Made by a program: the position numbers and the translations under genes | In this document: one piece after another, positions 1 to 11,726 of the stretch | How the letters are laid out: every line of letters begins with the position of its first letter | How positions within the stretch are numbered: position 1 is the stretch's first letter | DNA from: Protonemura montana | Lineage: Eukaryota > Arthropoda > Insecta > Plecoptera > Nemouridae | Direction of reading: 5' to 3' | Length of the DNA: 64,000 nucleotides | NCBI GenBank assembly: GCA_947568835.1 | Contig: OX387605.1 | Coordinates: 11,412,418 to 11,476,417 of the forward strand | The notes under the pieces: generated by a model | What the model was told of the DNA's origin: nothing | What the model saw: the letters and a program-made list of their open reading frames with translations, nothing else | The model's database searches: none

Positions 1-2962
1 GAACCAAGTACTTTATCTCGGAAGATTATTTACAGGTCCCTGGAAACTTTAACGGAACGTCCTTTCAGAAAGTAGCGTGGCCATGGTCTTAATTATTGAT
101 TGGTTTGATTGAAGGCCTGCAATCTTTTGCTCTGCGGTATTACTCGCCAGCTGAAGTTGGTAATTAGGAAATTAAGCGCCTTCCACACAAAAACAGATAG
201 TTTGGAAATTTAATTTAGTTGCAGGCAAAAATCAGCGGAATAATTTGTCAACGTTGCCCCAATTAAAGACTGAGTAATGATTACTTTGTTCATGGAGAAA
301 GTTTACTTATTTTGGTCAGTCATGAAATATTGGATTCACGCTACAGCGACGTCGTACAGCAATTGTTATTTGATTTAGAAGAAGACTTCCTTCAGATTCA
401 CTATTCATGACAAAGTAGCTAATCTTAAAACTGGGACTCGGACCGGGCACGAGACCTCCTGGACCCTCCTTAGAGGGACGCCGTGCAGAACATCTAGTTT
501 CTTACGGACGATACAACATCAACAACTATCAAAATTTCATGAGAACCGAGACACCAGCGAGGGTTCCAAGGGCCAGAGCTTGCAGTACGCCTCCTGAAAC
601 TTTCACAAAGGGGAGCAGGCAGCTTCTCAAGGAGACCTAGCAAGGAGGTGGACTAGCGCGCAGTTTTCCACAGTGCGGTCACATAGGTTCGGGCATAGTA
701 AGTAAGTGAGGCTGGCTAAGGTTTTGTGGGTGCACCAGCAAGCAAACCAGCCAACCAGCCAGCAAGCAGAGCGCACACCGCCAAAGGGTGTATTACTATG
801 CTCATATTGTTATGATTTAGCCGAGTCGATAATTCAATTTAATGGCGGCACACAACACCAACAGGCAAACTTGTCAACCTTATCAAAACTATCGCGCAAA
901 CTATTTACGCTTTTAACTATTCATGCACCGTATCGCATTTCCTGCACCAAGACATTACCCATTCCATAATCATCTGTTGTCTTTAGAGATAGGCTGCTAA
1001 TTAAAAATTAGCTCGAGCAAGCTTGAAAACAGCACAATGAGTTAATAATAAAGCCGTAAATATCGTTGAGAAGACCATGATTCATCGGCCGAGTCAAGAA
1101 TGGCGAACGCTGAAAATTTAATGAAATAGACAGGTATTATATGTTATCGGTGTCAAGAGATCAATAACGCTTTATAGCATTTTCTATTGCAGCTCGCGAG
1201 AGAAGTCATTTTGGGGTTTCCACCTGGAAAATTCTCTTCATGCGTATAAACCCTATAAGGTGTGTCGTTCTGCGAGGCAGAAAATATCGTCTAGTGAGCT
1301 AAAGCTCCTTAATTCTTTTACAAGAAGAGATGGCTCTTAAAGGGCAAGATGAAATACAACTTTTGGAGATAGAGACCCAAATTATGTCCTCCGCTAAATC
1401 TTGCTGAGGATAAGTTAGTGTTATGTCGTCGGCCACAATAGGGCGCTTCTACAAGGTTTTAATTCCGATTAGCCGCTTTTCCGATCAGACAACAGCTAGA
1501 AATAAAATGCATAAAGCTTAAAACACACAAAAACTCCAAGTCAGAAAATTATGTACATCGGTCACACACAACATGTAGATTGAGCACCGAAACAAACGCC
1601 ATAACTCACCGACGATCGCTCAAGCGCTAGTTAATTTGATTAATACACACGCGTATTGGTTCACGCTTAAACTCACGCGCGACTCACGCACGATCGTCGG
1701 AAATATAGTTGCAGATCGCAATCATGCGTCTGTATTAAACATTATTATCGCTGTGTGTATAAATCACGTGTGAAACAATTATCCGGCAAATATAAGCCAT
1801 GCACATCACAGGTCGCCAGAAATCAGCTATCGATTGCATTTGCGCAGCTCGCTTTGCCAGCGCGACTGGCTGCCATGGCTGCCATGGAGCACCGCGTGGG
1901 GTACCTACAGGCATGGCCCAGTACACGAACCACCGAACAATTCCAAAGTTTCGCCCGGCGAATAAATTGTTGTTATCGCACCCCACTGATTATCAGCCCG
2001 CTATAATCCAGTGTTTTAATAAAGCGCATCGTGGACGTGGGAATAGCAACCAGCCAGCTCTCGCGTGGTAAATTAGATTAATTTAGTTATCGGCGAGCTT
2101 TTATGAATTATTTATTCGATGCACTGACGTTTTGCTTTATGTTACATTTATTTTGCCGGTTGACGAAATTAAGCGAAATTAATAAAAACGACTGAATCAA
2201 CGTTTATGCTCAAAATTTCAGGCTCATCGCGCCCACTAAAGCTACACTATCGGACGTTTTGCGCGCTAAATTATAAATCATCTCGACTGAATTACATTTC
2301 TGATGAGTGATGATACAGATAATTTATTACACGATACTACTTTACCGGCGACATGATTAGCGGTAGGTATATTATGATGTATTGCGTTTTAATTTGACGA
2401 GCGAAATTGTAGGATGATGCAGATGTGACTGGCCATCAAATAGCCCCACTGACTTATCCTGATTATCTTCCCGTCTTCCCAGCAACGAATGAAACGTTTC
2501 CTTGACCTAATAAAGTTCGAGACATGAGCACGGATTCGTGAATAAACACCACACAACTCAACGCTCCATCCACCGTGTACGATCCTGCTCTGGAATATCG
2601 AAATGCTTGAAGCAGGACTGAGAAAACGCCCACTCTGTGTGCCCACACTCACAAATAACTGCAGCTTACGATATACGAAGACCACCGCTTTACATGTGTG
2701 TATCAAGAACGTTGGGTATTTGCTGAAGGTATACGATACGCCGGAGGCTGCAAAAATCGCACGTTTTTCAATTCTTCCACCCTTGCATACACGAATCCAT
2801 GCAGCCAAATGCTACAAGTTTTATTTTATGTCCGCAAAGATGCAGGAGTGTATATCTGTGTATCTTGGGCCAATCTTAAGGTGCTTCCCTGGGGTATCGT
2901 TCCATCGCACAAGCAAATCCTGATTCAAAAGCCATTACATAACACGGTCGACTAGGTTGCAG
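1..2962. other. Noncoding, probably intron of the Beat-like gene
   Basis: This stretch lies upstream of the Beat-like Ig exon. That exon starts in mid-codon, so the gene must have earlier exons to the left. I searched for the expected preceding exon (first half of the second Ig domain, ending in phase 1) and found nothing convincing. Open frames here, for example at 2389-2808 on the minus strand and 2603-2923 on the plus strand, have no recognisable domain and overlap each other on opposite strands. The simplest reading is that this is intronic and that the upstream exons lie outside the window. Confidence 0.5.
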
Positions 2963-3184
2963 GACCGCCGTACACTGCGCTCGTTCTGGAACCGGGACGC
3001 ACGAACATGGCCGGTTCCTTGTCGAGTCTGGAACTAGAAGCGGACGGGGAGACGTTCCCAGGTGCGAAGCTGAGGCTGCGTTGTGCTGCTACGCTATATA
3101 CAGTCTACCAGCGCAGCAGCGAAGAAGTGGAACTGTGTGAGGACCAGCCGCAGATCGCGTCTGTAAGGGGGCAGAGCGTTGCAG
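2963..3184 (+). CDS. Beaten-path (Beat) family Ig protein, penultimate exon (partial gene)
   Basis: Beat proteins are arthropod cell-surface or secreted proteins with two Ig-like domains. Several bind Sidestep-family partners in axon guidance. This exon follows a GTTGCAG acceptor (AG at 2961-2962) and ends at G|GTGAGC (donor at 3185). It enters and leaves in phase 1, which is typical of exons that split Ig domains. The 73 full codons read (G/R)PPYTALVLEPGRTN..., then SLSSLELEADGETFPGAK, then LRLRCAATLYTVYQRSSEE. The order Ser-Leu-x-Leu, a Phe/Gly turn, Leu-Arg-Leu-Arg-Cys-x-Ala and Tyr-x-Arg-Ser-x-Glu matches the end of the second Ig domain in Beat proteins. The Cys is the F-strand cysteine. 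The exon is clearly GC-richer than its surroundings. Earlier exons lie left of the window. An ATG inside the exon at 3007 is not a start. The family call is from memory of the motif, so the subfamily is not given. Confidence 0.75.
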
Positions 3185-4034
3185 GTGAGCACCATTTTGA
3201 TATTCCTGGTAGATTTTGAGAGGGTTTCTTTGAACTTGTCTTGCTAATATTTCTACTCAGGGTGTTTCTGAGAGAAGGTAGCGTATTCTATGAATGTGAT
3301 GGACTCTGTTCATCGCTGTCATCAATTTTAACTTTCGCTATGCGACTTAAAGCAGAGAGAATACAAAAAAGGGAAGATTGAAAAAAATGTGATTACCAAT
3401 CCCCATTTTATAAGCTTTGTAGTATAAAAATTGGTTTCCGAATACCGTTGAGAAGGCACTCAAGTCCAGTGTTACGACCTGAAGTGTGGCTTGATATTAT
3501 GAGGAAGGGTCGAAAGGTCAAGTCAGCTGTTCTGATTATCTGTTGTAACGTCGTCCACAGTCTCTAAATTCTCTAGTTATCGCATAATAATTCATGGTTG
3601 TTTTAGATTTCTTTTCGAAAATCAAATAAAACAAAAACCAGATATCAAAAAATGGATGTATTGTACATTTCGTACCTAAGAAAATTTTTTCGGAGAAAAC
3701 GATAAAATTAGTCGGGATTAGACAAAAGTCGTAAGCCACAAACGCATCGTTCTTCTTCCAGGGACAGGATATGCTTTCCAGTAATATGTTCACTACGTTA
3801 CTTGCTTAGAGTATAAACGCATCAAGATTTTAAACTTTTAATGACGATGAAATTTGTTGCGAAGAAATAATAATCCGAAGACTTGCCTTCCACCCCTAGT
3901 TTGACATGCGCTAATGTTAGTAAAGGCAATTATAGGATTATTAAACTTCCCTTTTTACTCGCTGCTTGCTCGAAGCAGTTACGAAGAGATGATAAATTTC
4001 TTCGAAGAACCAACAACCCCATTAACATTATTAC

Positions 4035-4057
4035 AAAAAAAAAAAAAAAAAAAAAAA
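4035..4057. repeat. Poly(A) run, 23 bases
   Basis: This is an uninterrupted run of A after ATTATTAC. It may be a mononucleotide microsatellite or the A tail of an old retroposed copy. No target-site duplication was found by eye. Confidence 0.8.
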
Positions 4058-4396
4058 CACGTCAATAAAATCGGCTTCAAAAATAGCTTACAAAGCTTAT
4101 CTGAAGAGCAAAAGGGCGCACCATTAAATTATTAGCAACATCGTCGAAGAGGTCCGCTTCCTTCATATTCGCCCGTGCGCGCGTTCTACGAACACACCTG
4201 AGAGTCGGAGCAAGAGAGTGCATAACCTATTAAAGCAGCAAATCAGCCAAGATTTGATGTTTTATTAAATGGGCCGATGCCGGCGTTCATAACAGCGATC
4301 AAAGACGCGTGGGTGTTTAAGTTTGTCTTCTTATTAATTGACGTGGGGCGCTCTGGGCCAGGATCTTCGTAAGAGGGCAATGGTAGCATGCAAGAA

Positions 4397-4410
4397 GGGG
4401 GGGGGGGGGG
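4397..4410. repeat. Poly(G) run, 14 bases
   Basis: This is an uninterrupted G run inside AT-rich intronic sequence. The length may be unreliable in assembly. Confidence 0.8.
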
Positions 4411-7400
4411 CATATTCAGGTTCCATACATTATGTGATTGCATTATGCTCCTAACCGAGAAGGGACGCTATGCAAACGCATTAATTTTCAAATTGCGTTC
4501 CTCCTGGGACAAAGTAGCTCCATATAATATTTCTGGTACCGGTCGTCTTTTCCCGGGATGCATATCTAGCCGACGTCTCGCCTCAGAGAGAAAGCTCCGG
4601 CATGGGTATCGTTATACTTCGAATTACTCATCGCAAACGTCATCTTAGATACTGAATTAATCAAAAGTTAACCTACTTAGTGATGCCCAGCTAACACTGG
4701 GCGCAATTTATTTCTAGTGCCGTTTCCGCGCTGCAAGCCGGTTGAAAAGCGAGATAGACCTGGGTATAAAGTTAGTTAAATGTAACGGTTATTACTCATT
4801 AATTCACTTTTATACGGTAATAGAGGCAAGAAGATGGAATTTCATATTGAGCTTCCAGTTTGGCTTAGAGTTTAGTGGTGCTGAAACCGAAACCTTCTTG
4901 TGACATAACACCCTTACCCATGTCTTTAACCTATGCTTAAACTTAAGGAACCTTGGGATATTTAAGACATACGGTTATTTTTTCCTGTTGTGATCAAGCA
5001 TTCGTTTTATCTGTGGTTTTATGCTATACCGCTTTGGTCAAGATCTGTTGAGCAGCCAGCAAAGTGCTGAGAGTGAAAAAAATAGACTATAAATTCTCCT
5101 CGAATGAAAGTGGTCTCGACATCAATCTTCACCCAATATCTTGAGTGTCACCACGACTAATGCATGCAAATATCACCGCCATTGTTATTTTGACCAACTT
5201 TTTCATTTCCATTAATCAAAAAATATTTCTTTGAATATGGAAGTATAAAAAGCAGGGATGTATAAGTATTGATTAATTAATTATTACCCACGAAAACTGT
5301 TGGACGCGACGCTCTTTTTTTATCACTGAAGCATTTTCCATTCTTTGTTAACTTTTTCGATTTTTTAAAAACTGGATAGAAAGCCTTGTCTAGGTTGAAT
5401 ACGAATTATTAAATTGGCATGTGCAATGAATCGCTAGGTCTGGCTTCATCATTCTCTAGCTCCCGGCACACACAAAGGGGATCCAGAGAATGAATGACCT
5501 GGCTACCGCAGCCCTATAGAACGGGGAACGGACAGGCGACAGTTAGTTTCGAGATCCAACGAATTATAAGAGGAAATGAGTTTTGTGGATCGAATAATAA
5601 AACAGGGTAAGGCTTGTCGTACATGCACAAATTTTAGTACATATGTAACCGTGGCGTAACACCAAGCCAGAAAGGTTTCGCCTGCACTCTAGACTAATTA
5701 CTGTCAGGGTACAAAATTACGTATTTTTAACGAATCGTTGTGTATATGAATATGTATCGTATTCGTATCACAGAACTTTGTTATCCTCTTGTTTGACGGA
5801 AATTTGCTACTTTAAAATATGTCTAAGGAGCAAAGCGTTATAAATATCTCTGTCTTAGCGTTATATGTCCTTGAATTTGATGGTCTTGAACCTGATTGGA
5901 AGGGTCGTAACCGCATCATTACAGCGTTGCATTATCTATACAGATTTCACATAATACGAAGCATGCAACAAAATATGAAAACTGAACATAAACTGTTCAG
6001 ATTTTTTGGTGTATCTGAAAAGCTCATAAATATACGTTGGTGTTTATCTCAGTTTGAGTATAGCTAGGGTGTCGGTGCCTATATAAAGCAGCGGAGTGCT
6101 CATGTACGTGCAGTAAAGATACACTGACTCTACCAGATAGGTAGGATCATTTCAATTAGATTTAATCTTTCTCGGCCAAGTAAAAACCGTTGCCTTACAT
6201 AATTTCGCACACAAATATGGAGATAGTGATATTCCTGAATTTATACCCGCTGTGCAAAATAAAACGAACACATATTCTCGCCAAAATGTTTTCTTTTTTC
6301 CCCACGAATTCGCGCAGTAGCTCGTTATCCAGTAATTTTGCATCGTATTTTTTGCCAGTGACAATATATTTATATTCTATTTATGTGCAAAGTTAAGGTC
6401 CTAAATTACCAAGAATCTGAATAAATCCTGTGTACCCTTCCAAATTCCAAACTATAATCCCTGTAGATTTTCGTGGAAATGACCTGCATTTTTCATAAAA
6501 TGAAAACTCCCTCCCTGACACATCTGCTCGGTTGGCTTTGATTGGCAATCGTCAACTAGCAGAACACGTCACCAGGCATTCGAAAATGTTACCACCCAGC
6601 GACGGTTCATGTGCTTTTAATCCTTGCCGCCGTGAAACACAATTCAGTGCAGAGCGTCAATTTTTTAATGTGCTTGGCCGAAGCATTCTGTCAGAATTTA
6701 GGAGTACGAAAATTTGTCATCAGATTCCCAATGAGTGGCCATTAAAATTTATTGTTGACTCATTGACGACAAATCATTTTGTTTTCATACTCTACTTCTA
6801 CTGTTGTTAACCTAAACAAAAAACCCGTCGAAAAATGTGCGTGGTTATTGCGAGCCTGACAGTCAAATGTGCCCACCAAGGAAATAAAGCTTGCCACGTG
6901 AAAGCAAAGTACATTGCGCTATCGCCAACATAAGCTGCTCAGATTCACAGCCCGTGGTTAATTCTTGTGCAGCCAATCACACTCCTTGTGCAGCGAATTA
7001 CTTTGGCCGTCACCTGATGATAACAAAATTACCTCGTCGCTTTTGAAAAGCCCGTTTTTACTTACGGTCCTCGGGGTTACTCGAGGTCTTGCATTCTGCA
7101 CCATCCGGTCGCAACAAGGTGGCGCCCACACGTGATTCGGGCATAAAGTGTCTGGAAAAACATTAGCAACACCGTGTTAATTCGAAACTAATGATTGTAC
7201 GGTGCACAACAAATAAAAATAAAAAAGACACTTCAAGAGAAACTGCATTAGTACTTCGAAATCCCCTTTCAAGGTGTACTAATGAAAGACTACGGATTCC
7301 ATTGTTTTTCAGTTCAGTGACATCGATAAAGCGTTTACAATTAATTTCTTCTGATACTTCTAGTGCCGCCGACCAAATCAAGGCCAATCAAATGAGTGAT

Positions 7401-9382
7401 AATTAAACTACGGTAATTACAAATGCAATACAACCACGGGCATTGGGGAGGACATTAACATGTTGGTCACGTTTCTGCACCGCGACTTTATCGTGTACTA
7501 AACGCGTCAAGAGTTACAACAAAGCAATGTTACCACCATTCTAAACAAACACTTGCGCGAATACACGACTCATTCTAATGAAGATAAACCCGATGATATT
7601 TCTTTGTTTAAAACTCGTCTGTCTTTTTAATATAAACGTATTGTGCATTGTTTAACTGGTGACATTAATACTATTTATATACAAGTGAACTGAATCGCGA
7701 GTGCTGCTTTATTGTACTCGGTGAAGCTGCGTTCATCCTAGCGCTCCCTTTGGATTGAAGAGACGTCCAAAGCTGGAAATAATTCACTCAATTCGTAAGC
7801 TCTCTCTCGTCATTCCATGAATAGTAAGATACTGTACGGTAATTAGTTGACTAGTGCAGCATAGCTATGCTTGCTTTTGGACGCCTGCCTGCCTGGCGTC
7901 GTCGTCGCCGGTACTACCTGTTGAAACGTCTCTCTGAAGGGAGATTAATCTGAGTTATCAGACAGTTAAACATACACCTTTCATCGGCGTCTGCATCGTT
8001 TCGCGAAAGCGTCGAGCGAAATCGTCATTCACAGTTTTGACTTTTGAAGCCGTTTAGCGTGATTGAATTTGATGACAGTAGGTCAGTACTTTCATGGTAA
8101 TACTAGAAATATTTAAATTAAGTGAATATTACAGGTGACCTACTCACTATAGTACACTCGAAGCAAATAACACGAAAAGTGTAATTTTTATTTTTAATTT
8201 CTTCTTGAGGTGGTAACTGGTAACTGGGAATGCTAAAGAGGGTGTTCAATCACCTTGCAAACTCACAAGCTATTCTGAAATTTGGAATGGTCAATGGTTT
8301 CCTACAGAAACTCAAAACGGCGTGACGACTCATAATGAAACGTCACAGGATGTGATTGCTTGAAATACGTTCACGTATATTATATGGAAAAACGTCGCCA
8401 AATTGCCGAATCGCTTAACGAAAATGGAGGCAATATGCCGTTTCGGTGTTTTATGTACCTACAGTAAAAGTTTACAGCGATAAGTTAAACTATGGTAAAA
8501 CCAGGTCATGGAACATTAACTAACTTACGACGCGTTCCTTTTTCTACATCCCAGACATATTTTCCCGCACAGCCAGGCTCATGTAGCTCTATTTACCCTG
8601 TACGCTGTGCTGTATAGCTTATTGTTAATATTTTTGAAAGATTAGGTTCAGAAATGATTGTAAAATGCTGTTGTTTACGTTGATACACAACTTTGTTGAT
8701 CATAAACTCAAATAATCTACTTTTCAACCACTTTTATGGGTTCTCTCCACTCTTGCTCCTAAGTGGCAGGTGGGTTTTATTGCAATAACACGATGATATT
8801 AGTCTCGGTGGGATTATAACGTTGGGTTAGCTACGAAAAGAAGAGACTATTTACCCTTTAGCCGTAGCAATGCTCTTTCCTTCTCAAGAATAAAACTAGT
8901 AAATAGCTTTATTCTCCCCGTTCTTCCCCGAGAATGTGCGGAGCTCTCTGCGAAATGCGAATCCCTTATCGTCATTCGTCCTGAAGAAAGTTACTGTTAT
9001 CCGCATCCTGAGTTTGCTTTCAGCTCTCCACATTTCAATTAGTGTAATAAGTCTTGCAGAAAATCGAGTGCCCTCCTTCACTTATTAACAGAGCGCATGG
9101 AAGCTTGCAACAAAATAATATAGCGAGTAACGACAATCCGTGAGATTTTTTTCTTTGAAGGAATCCCACGGTACGTAGGATAAATCCAATTTTCAATTCA
9201 TCAATCTACACCTATGCCGTTGGCATGTGACTATCTTAATAAAGATGCACGTATTTTCTGAAGTGGATTACGTAGCGAATTGAAACACGATGTAAGTGGT
9301 TGGGTCGCGACTCGCGGGGCTGAATGAAATAGAGTTCCGACGGCGTATAGCGCAAGGTTCCGCTAGGCCGTACACGTGACGG

Positions 9383-9509
9383 CGACGCCGACGACGCCGC
9401 CGCGACGTGCGTGAGCGTGCGTACGAGGACTTAACGACGCACGCGTGTATCACAAACAACAAGTGAAAGCCCATCACGCGGGAACGTGGCGTCGGCGTCG
9501 TCGGCGTCG
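9383..9509. repeat. CpG-rich inverted repeat (GTCGGC-type)
   Basis: A 17-bp perfect inverted repeat has arms at 9383-9399 and 9493-9509. The right arm reads CGGCGTCGTCGGCGTCG. The 93-base spacer contains a NotI-free but CpG-dense stretch on its left and an AT-richer middle. Both arms sit in longer (GTCGGC)-like tracts at about 9379-9405 and 9487-9515. It is intronic in the Beat-like gene. It could be a microsatellite-derived hairpin or a CpG-rich regulatory patch. Confidence 0.7.
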
Positions 9510-11646
9510 GCGTCGAGCGTGAATGCAGATGCTGCTGTATTATTTACAAAACACTTCACCTCTCTTCTGACCTCCGTTCCCCTTTCCACCGTATCCACGC
9601 CAGACCCTTTATTCCCCACAACGCCCGCAACCCCTAAAATCATGCAAATTTGTAATGCATCTTGCACGAATATATAGCCATACAGACGCGTTCGCGCGCT
9701 CTGCCGGGAAAGCTTCCGAAAGTTATTTAAAGCAAAACGAAATAATTTCCTAGGAAAGTTTTGGTAAACGATGCAGATTCAAGGATCTAATTTACTTTGA
9801 CATAAGACTAGGATTTCCAATAAGACTGAAGCATACACATGCCATTAGTTTCGAGACACCTCAGAATTTGTAGGAACTTTAAATGCGAAACAACGCATCT
9901 CATTTTGGGGGGAAAACTTACACGAACGCGAGGCTAACACAGAAGATGGAAACGTCGACGAGTAAACACAGATTTTAATTAAGTTTTGTTCTGGATCTTA
10001 ATTTCTTATGGAATTCTCTGCGAATCACGAGAAACAATTTACCCGGTTTAGGTACAAACTTTGAAATGATTGCTAATGGTATGTCCATTGGCCTATAGCT
10101 ACGCATGTTTTTGATTCAGTTTGTTGCCGGTCGGATTCTTTGTGTGCCACCCGGACGAGTGTCGGGCCAGTGGTGTCCATCGCCTCATAAAATAGGCATG
10201 TTGTAGAGCAACTGTGGACGTGGTAATTAGCGCTTACGCCGAGTGCCCTTTGGGACGGACTGTGTATGGTCAGGGGGACCGGGGGGGTTGCCTATGCAGC
10301 CTGTTGTAAATTATGTAGCAATAATCGTGCCAATTTTGACGCGGTGGAGGCGCCGACCTCATCGCGTAAAGTGCTGCCATCTCGCGGCGCGTGGTCAATG
10401 CTTGATGCCGGTAGCTCACTTCATTTTCACGCGATTTTACACGAACGGAAAATTTCACTTTCAATGAGTAATAATAGTTTGTCACGTCCAGCTAAGTGCC
10501 AACCTTGTGATCATTAATTATTTTTCTCGCATTATATCCATGCGAAGGGGATAACGTGAAAACATTTTGCCATGCGGTGTAAAATATTAAATTTTATTTT
10601 CTACCCTTACTAATCAGTGTTATAAAACTCCTGTTTTGATTTAATGCAAGTGCTCTTATTGGCAAGGACTCTCACACACCAGGGCCGTTAATTTATGTTG
10701 TTTTCTTTGTTTGTTCTAGTGTTCTTTAATTACGTATACACACACAATGGACCGCGTTAATGGAATAACTTCTGTATAACCTGGCTTATAAATAAACATA
10801 ACAATTAGATGGATAGGCAGTGTCATATGAGATCCAAACCCACTTAGGAGTTACACTGAAATACAATTATGTAGAAACGACATTCATAATCTAATGAAAA
10901 CAGTTTTCAAGTTGGCCCAGTCGCGCCTCTTCGGAGTCCAAATGTTATTCAAAGTGATAAAGATAATATTATTCAACTCTACTTTCATTGTGTCTTTTGA
11001 ATATTATCTTACCCTTAAGTATATCACTAAGACAATGCTGCTACTACTATGATACTTCTTCTTCATTGTCTTGACGTCTTCACTGCTATTAATGTATTCC
11101 TTTTATTTAGGCACAGGCAGCACATTCTCAAACGGAAAATGCTTCTCGTTTGCTAACAATAAATAGGTACCTTCTGCAACTACTGAAAGTACACTTATGT
11201 AGATTGGATTGTATATTTTTATATGCGCCTACAGTAAATAAGAATTGATAGAAAAATAATAATGTCGTCTGAACGATTTTCAACGATATTGAACGATTGT
11301 CTGGTCATTATTTCCTCGTAAAATGAGAAACGATGGCACGATGCTAAACGAAGAGCAATCTAGAAACAGTATTGTTTTGATAGCCCATAAAACAGCAAGA
11401 AATGCTGCTCTTTCTTCAATGTTGTGCCAGCAAATAAATTGCAAGCTTGTTTCAAGCAAAACGAGACGAATGCGAAATCCAAGCCTCTAATTCTTAATAG
11501 CTTAGTTCATTCGGCTTCGCGGAAAAGTATTTAAGAAAGAAATCGCGATAGAACATAGAAATTTACTATTAAATGTCGCTCGATTCCGCCTTTTCCTCGA
11601 AATTCCAATACCTTATCTCGCTTAAAAGCTGTCTTTCTGATTCCAG

Positions 11647-11726
11647 GATCCGGAGTGGTTCAGTCGAGTGGTTCGACCGGAGTGGTCATTGCTTGGGCTA
11701 TCACCTTCACCCTCAGCCTAAGATAG
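11647..11726 (+). CDS. Beat-like gene, last coding exon: hydrophobic GPI-type tail and stop
   Basis: The acceptor is CTGATTCCAG (AG at 11645-11646). The exon begins with GA, which joins the phase-1 G left by the Ig exon to make GGA (Gly). The frame then reads SGVVQSSGSTG followed by VVIAWAITFTLSLR and a TAG stop at 11724-11726. A small-residue stretch (Ser-Ser-Gly-Ser-Thr-Gly) followed by about 14 hydrophobic residues and an immediate stop is the layout of a GPI-anchor addition signal. Membrane anchoring is known for several Beat proteins. Exact phase agreement over 8.5 kb and the fitting tail support the join. It has not been confirmed by a transcript, and an alternative closer last exon cannot be excluded. 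Confidence 0.6.

Larger units (their letters stand above)
3185..11646 (+). other. Large intron of the Beat-like gene
   Basis: The boundaries are GTGAGC at 3185 and TTCCAG ending at 11646. It joins two phase-1 exons and is about 8.5 kb long. I see no exon inside it. It contains a 23-base A run (4035-4057), a 14-base G run (4397-4410) and a CpG-rich inverted repeat (9383-9509). Open frames such as 5819-6067, 6532-6810 and 8896-9081 are short, AT-rich and without recognisable domains, so they are not annotated. Confidence 0.6.

Noticed and set aside
2389-2923. Open frames of 139 and 106 codons on opposite strands
   Set aside because: They overlap each other, show no domain, and sit just upstream of the Beat exon where intron is expected. 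They do not match the missing Ig half-domain.
9480-9677. Ala/Ser-rich open frames at 9486-9677 and on the other strand
   Set aside because: They are generated by the GTCGGC-type repeat and do not resemble a protein.
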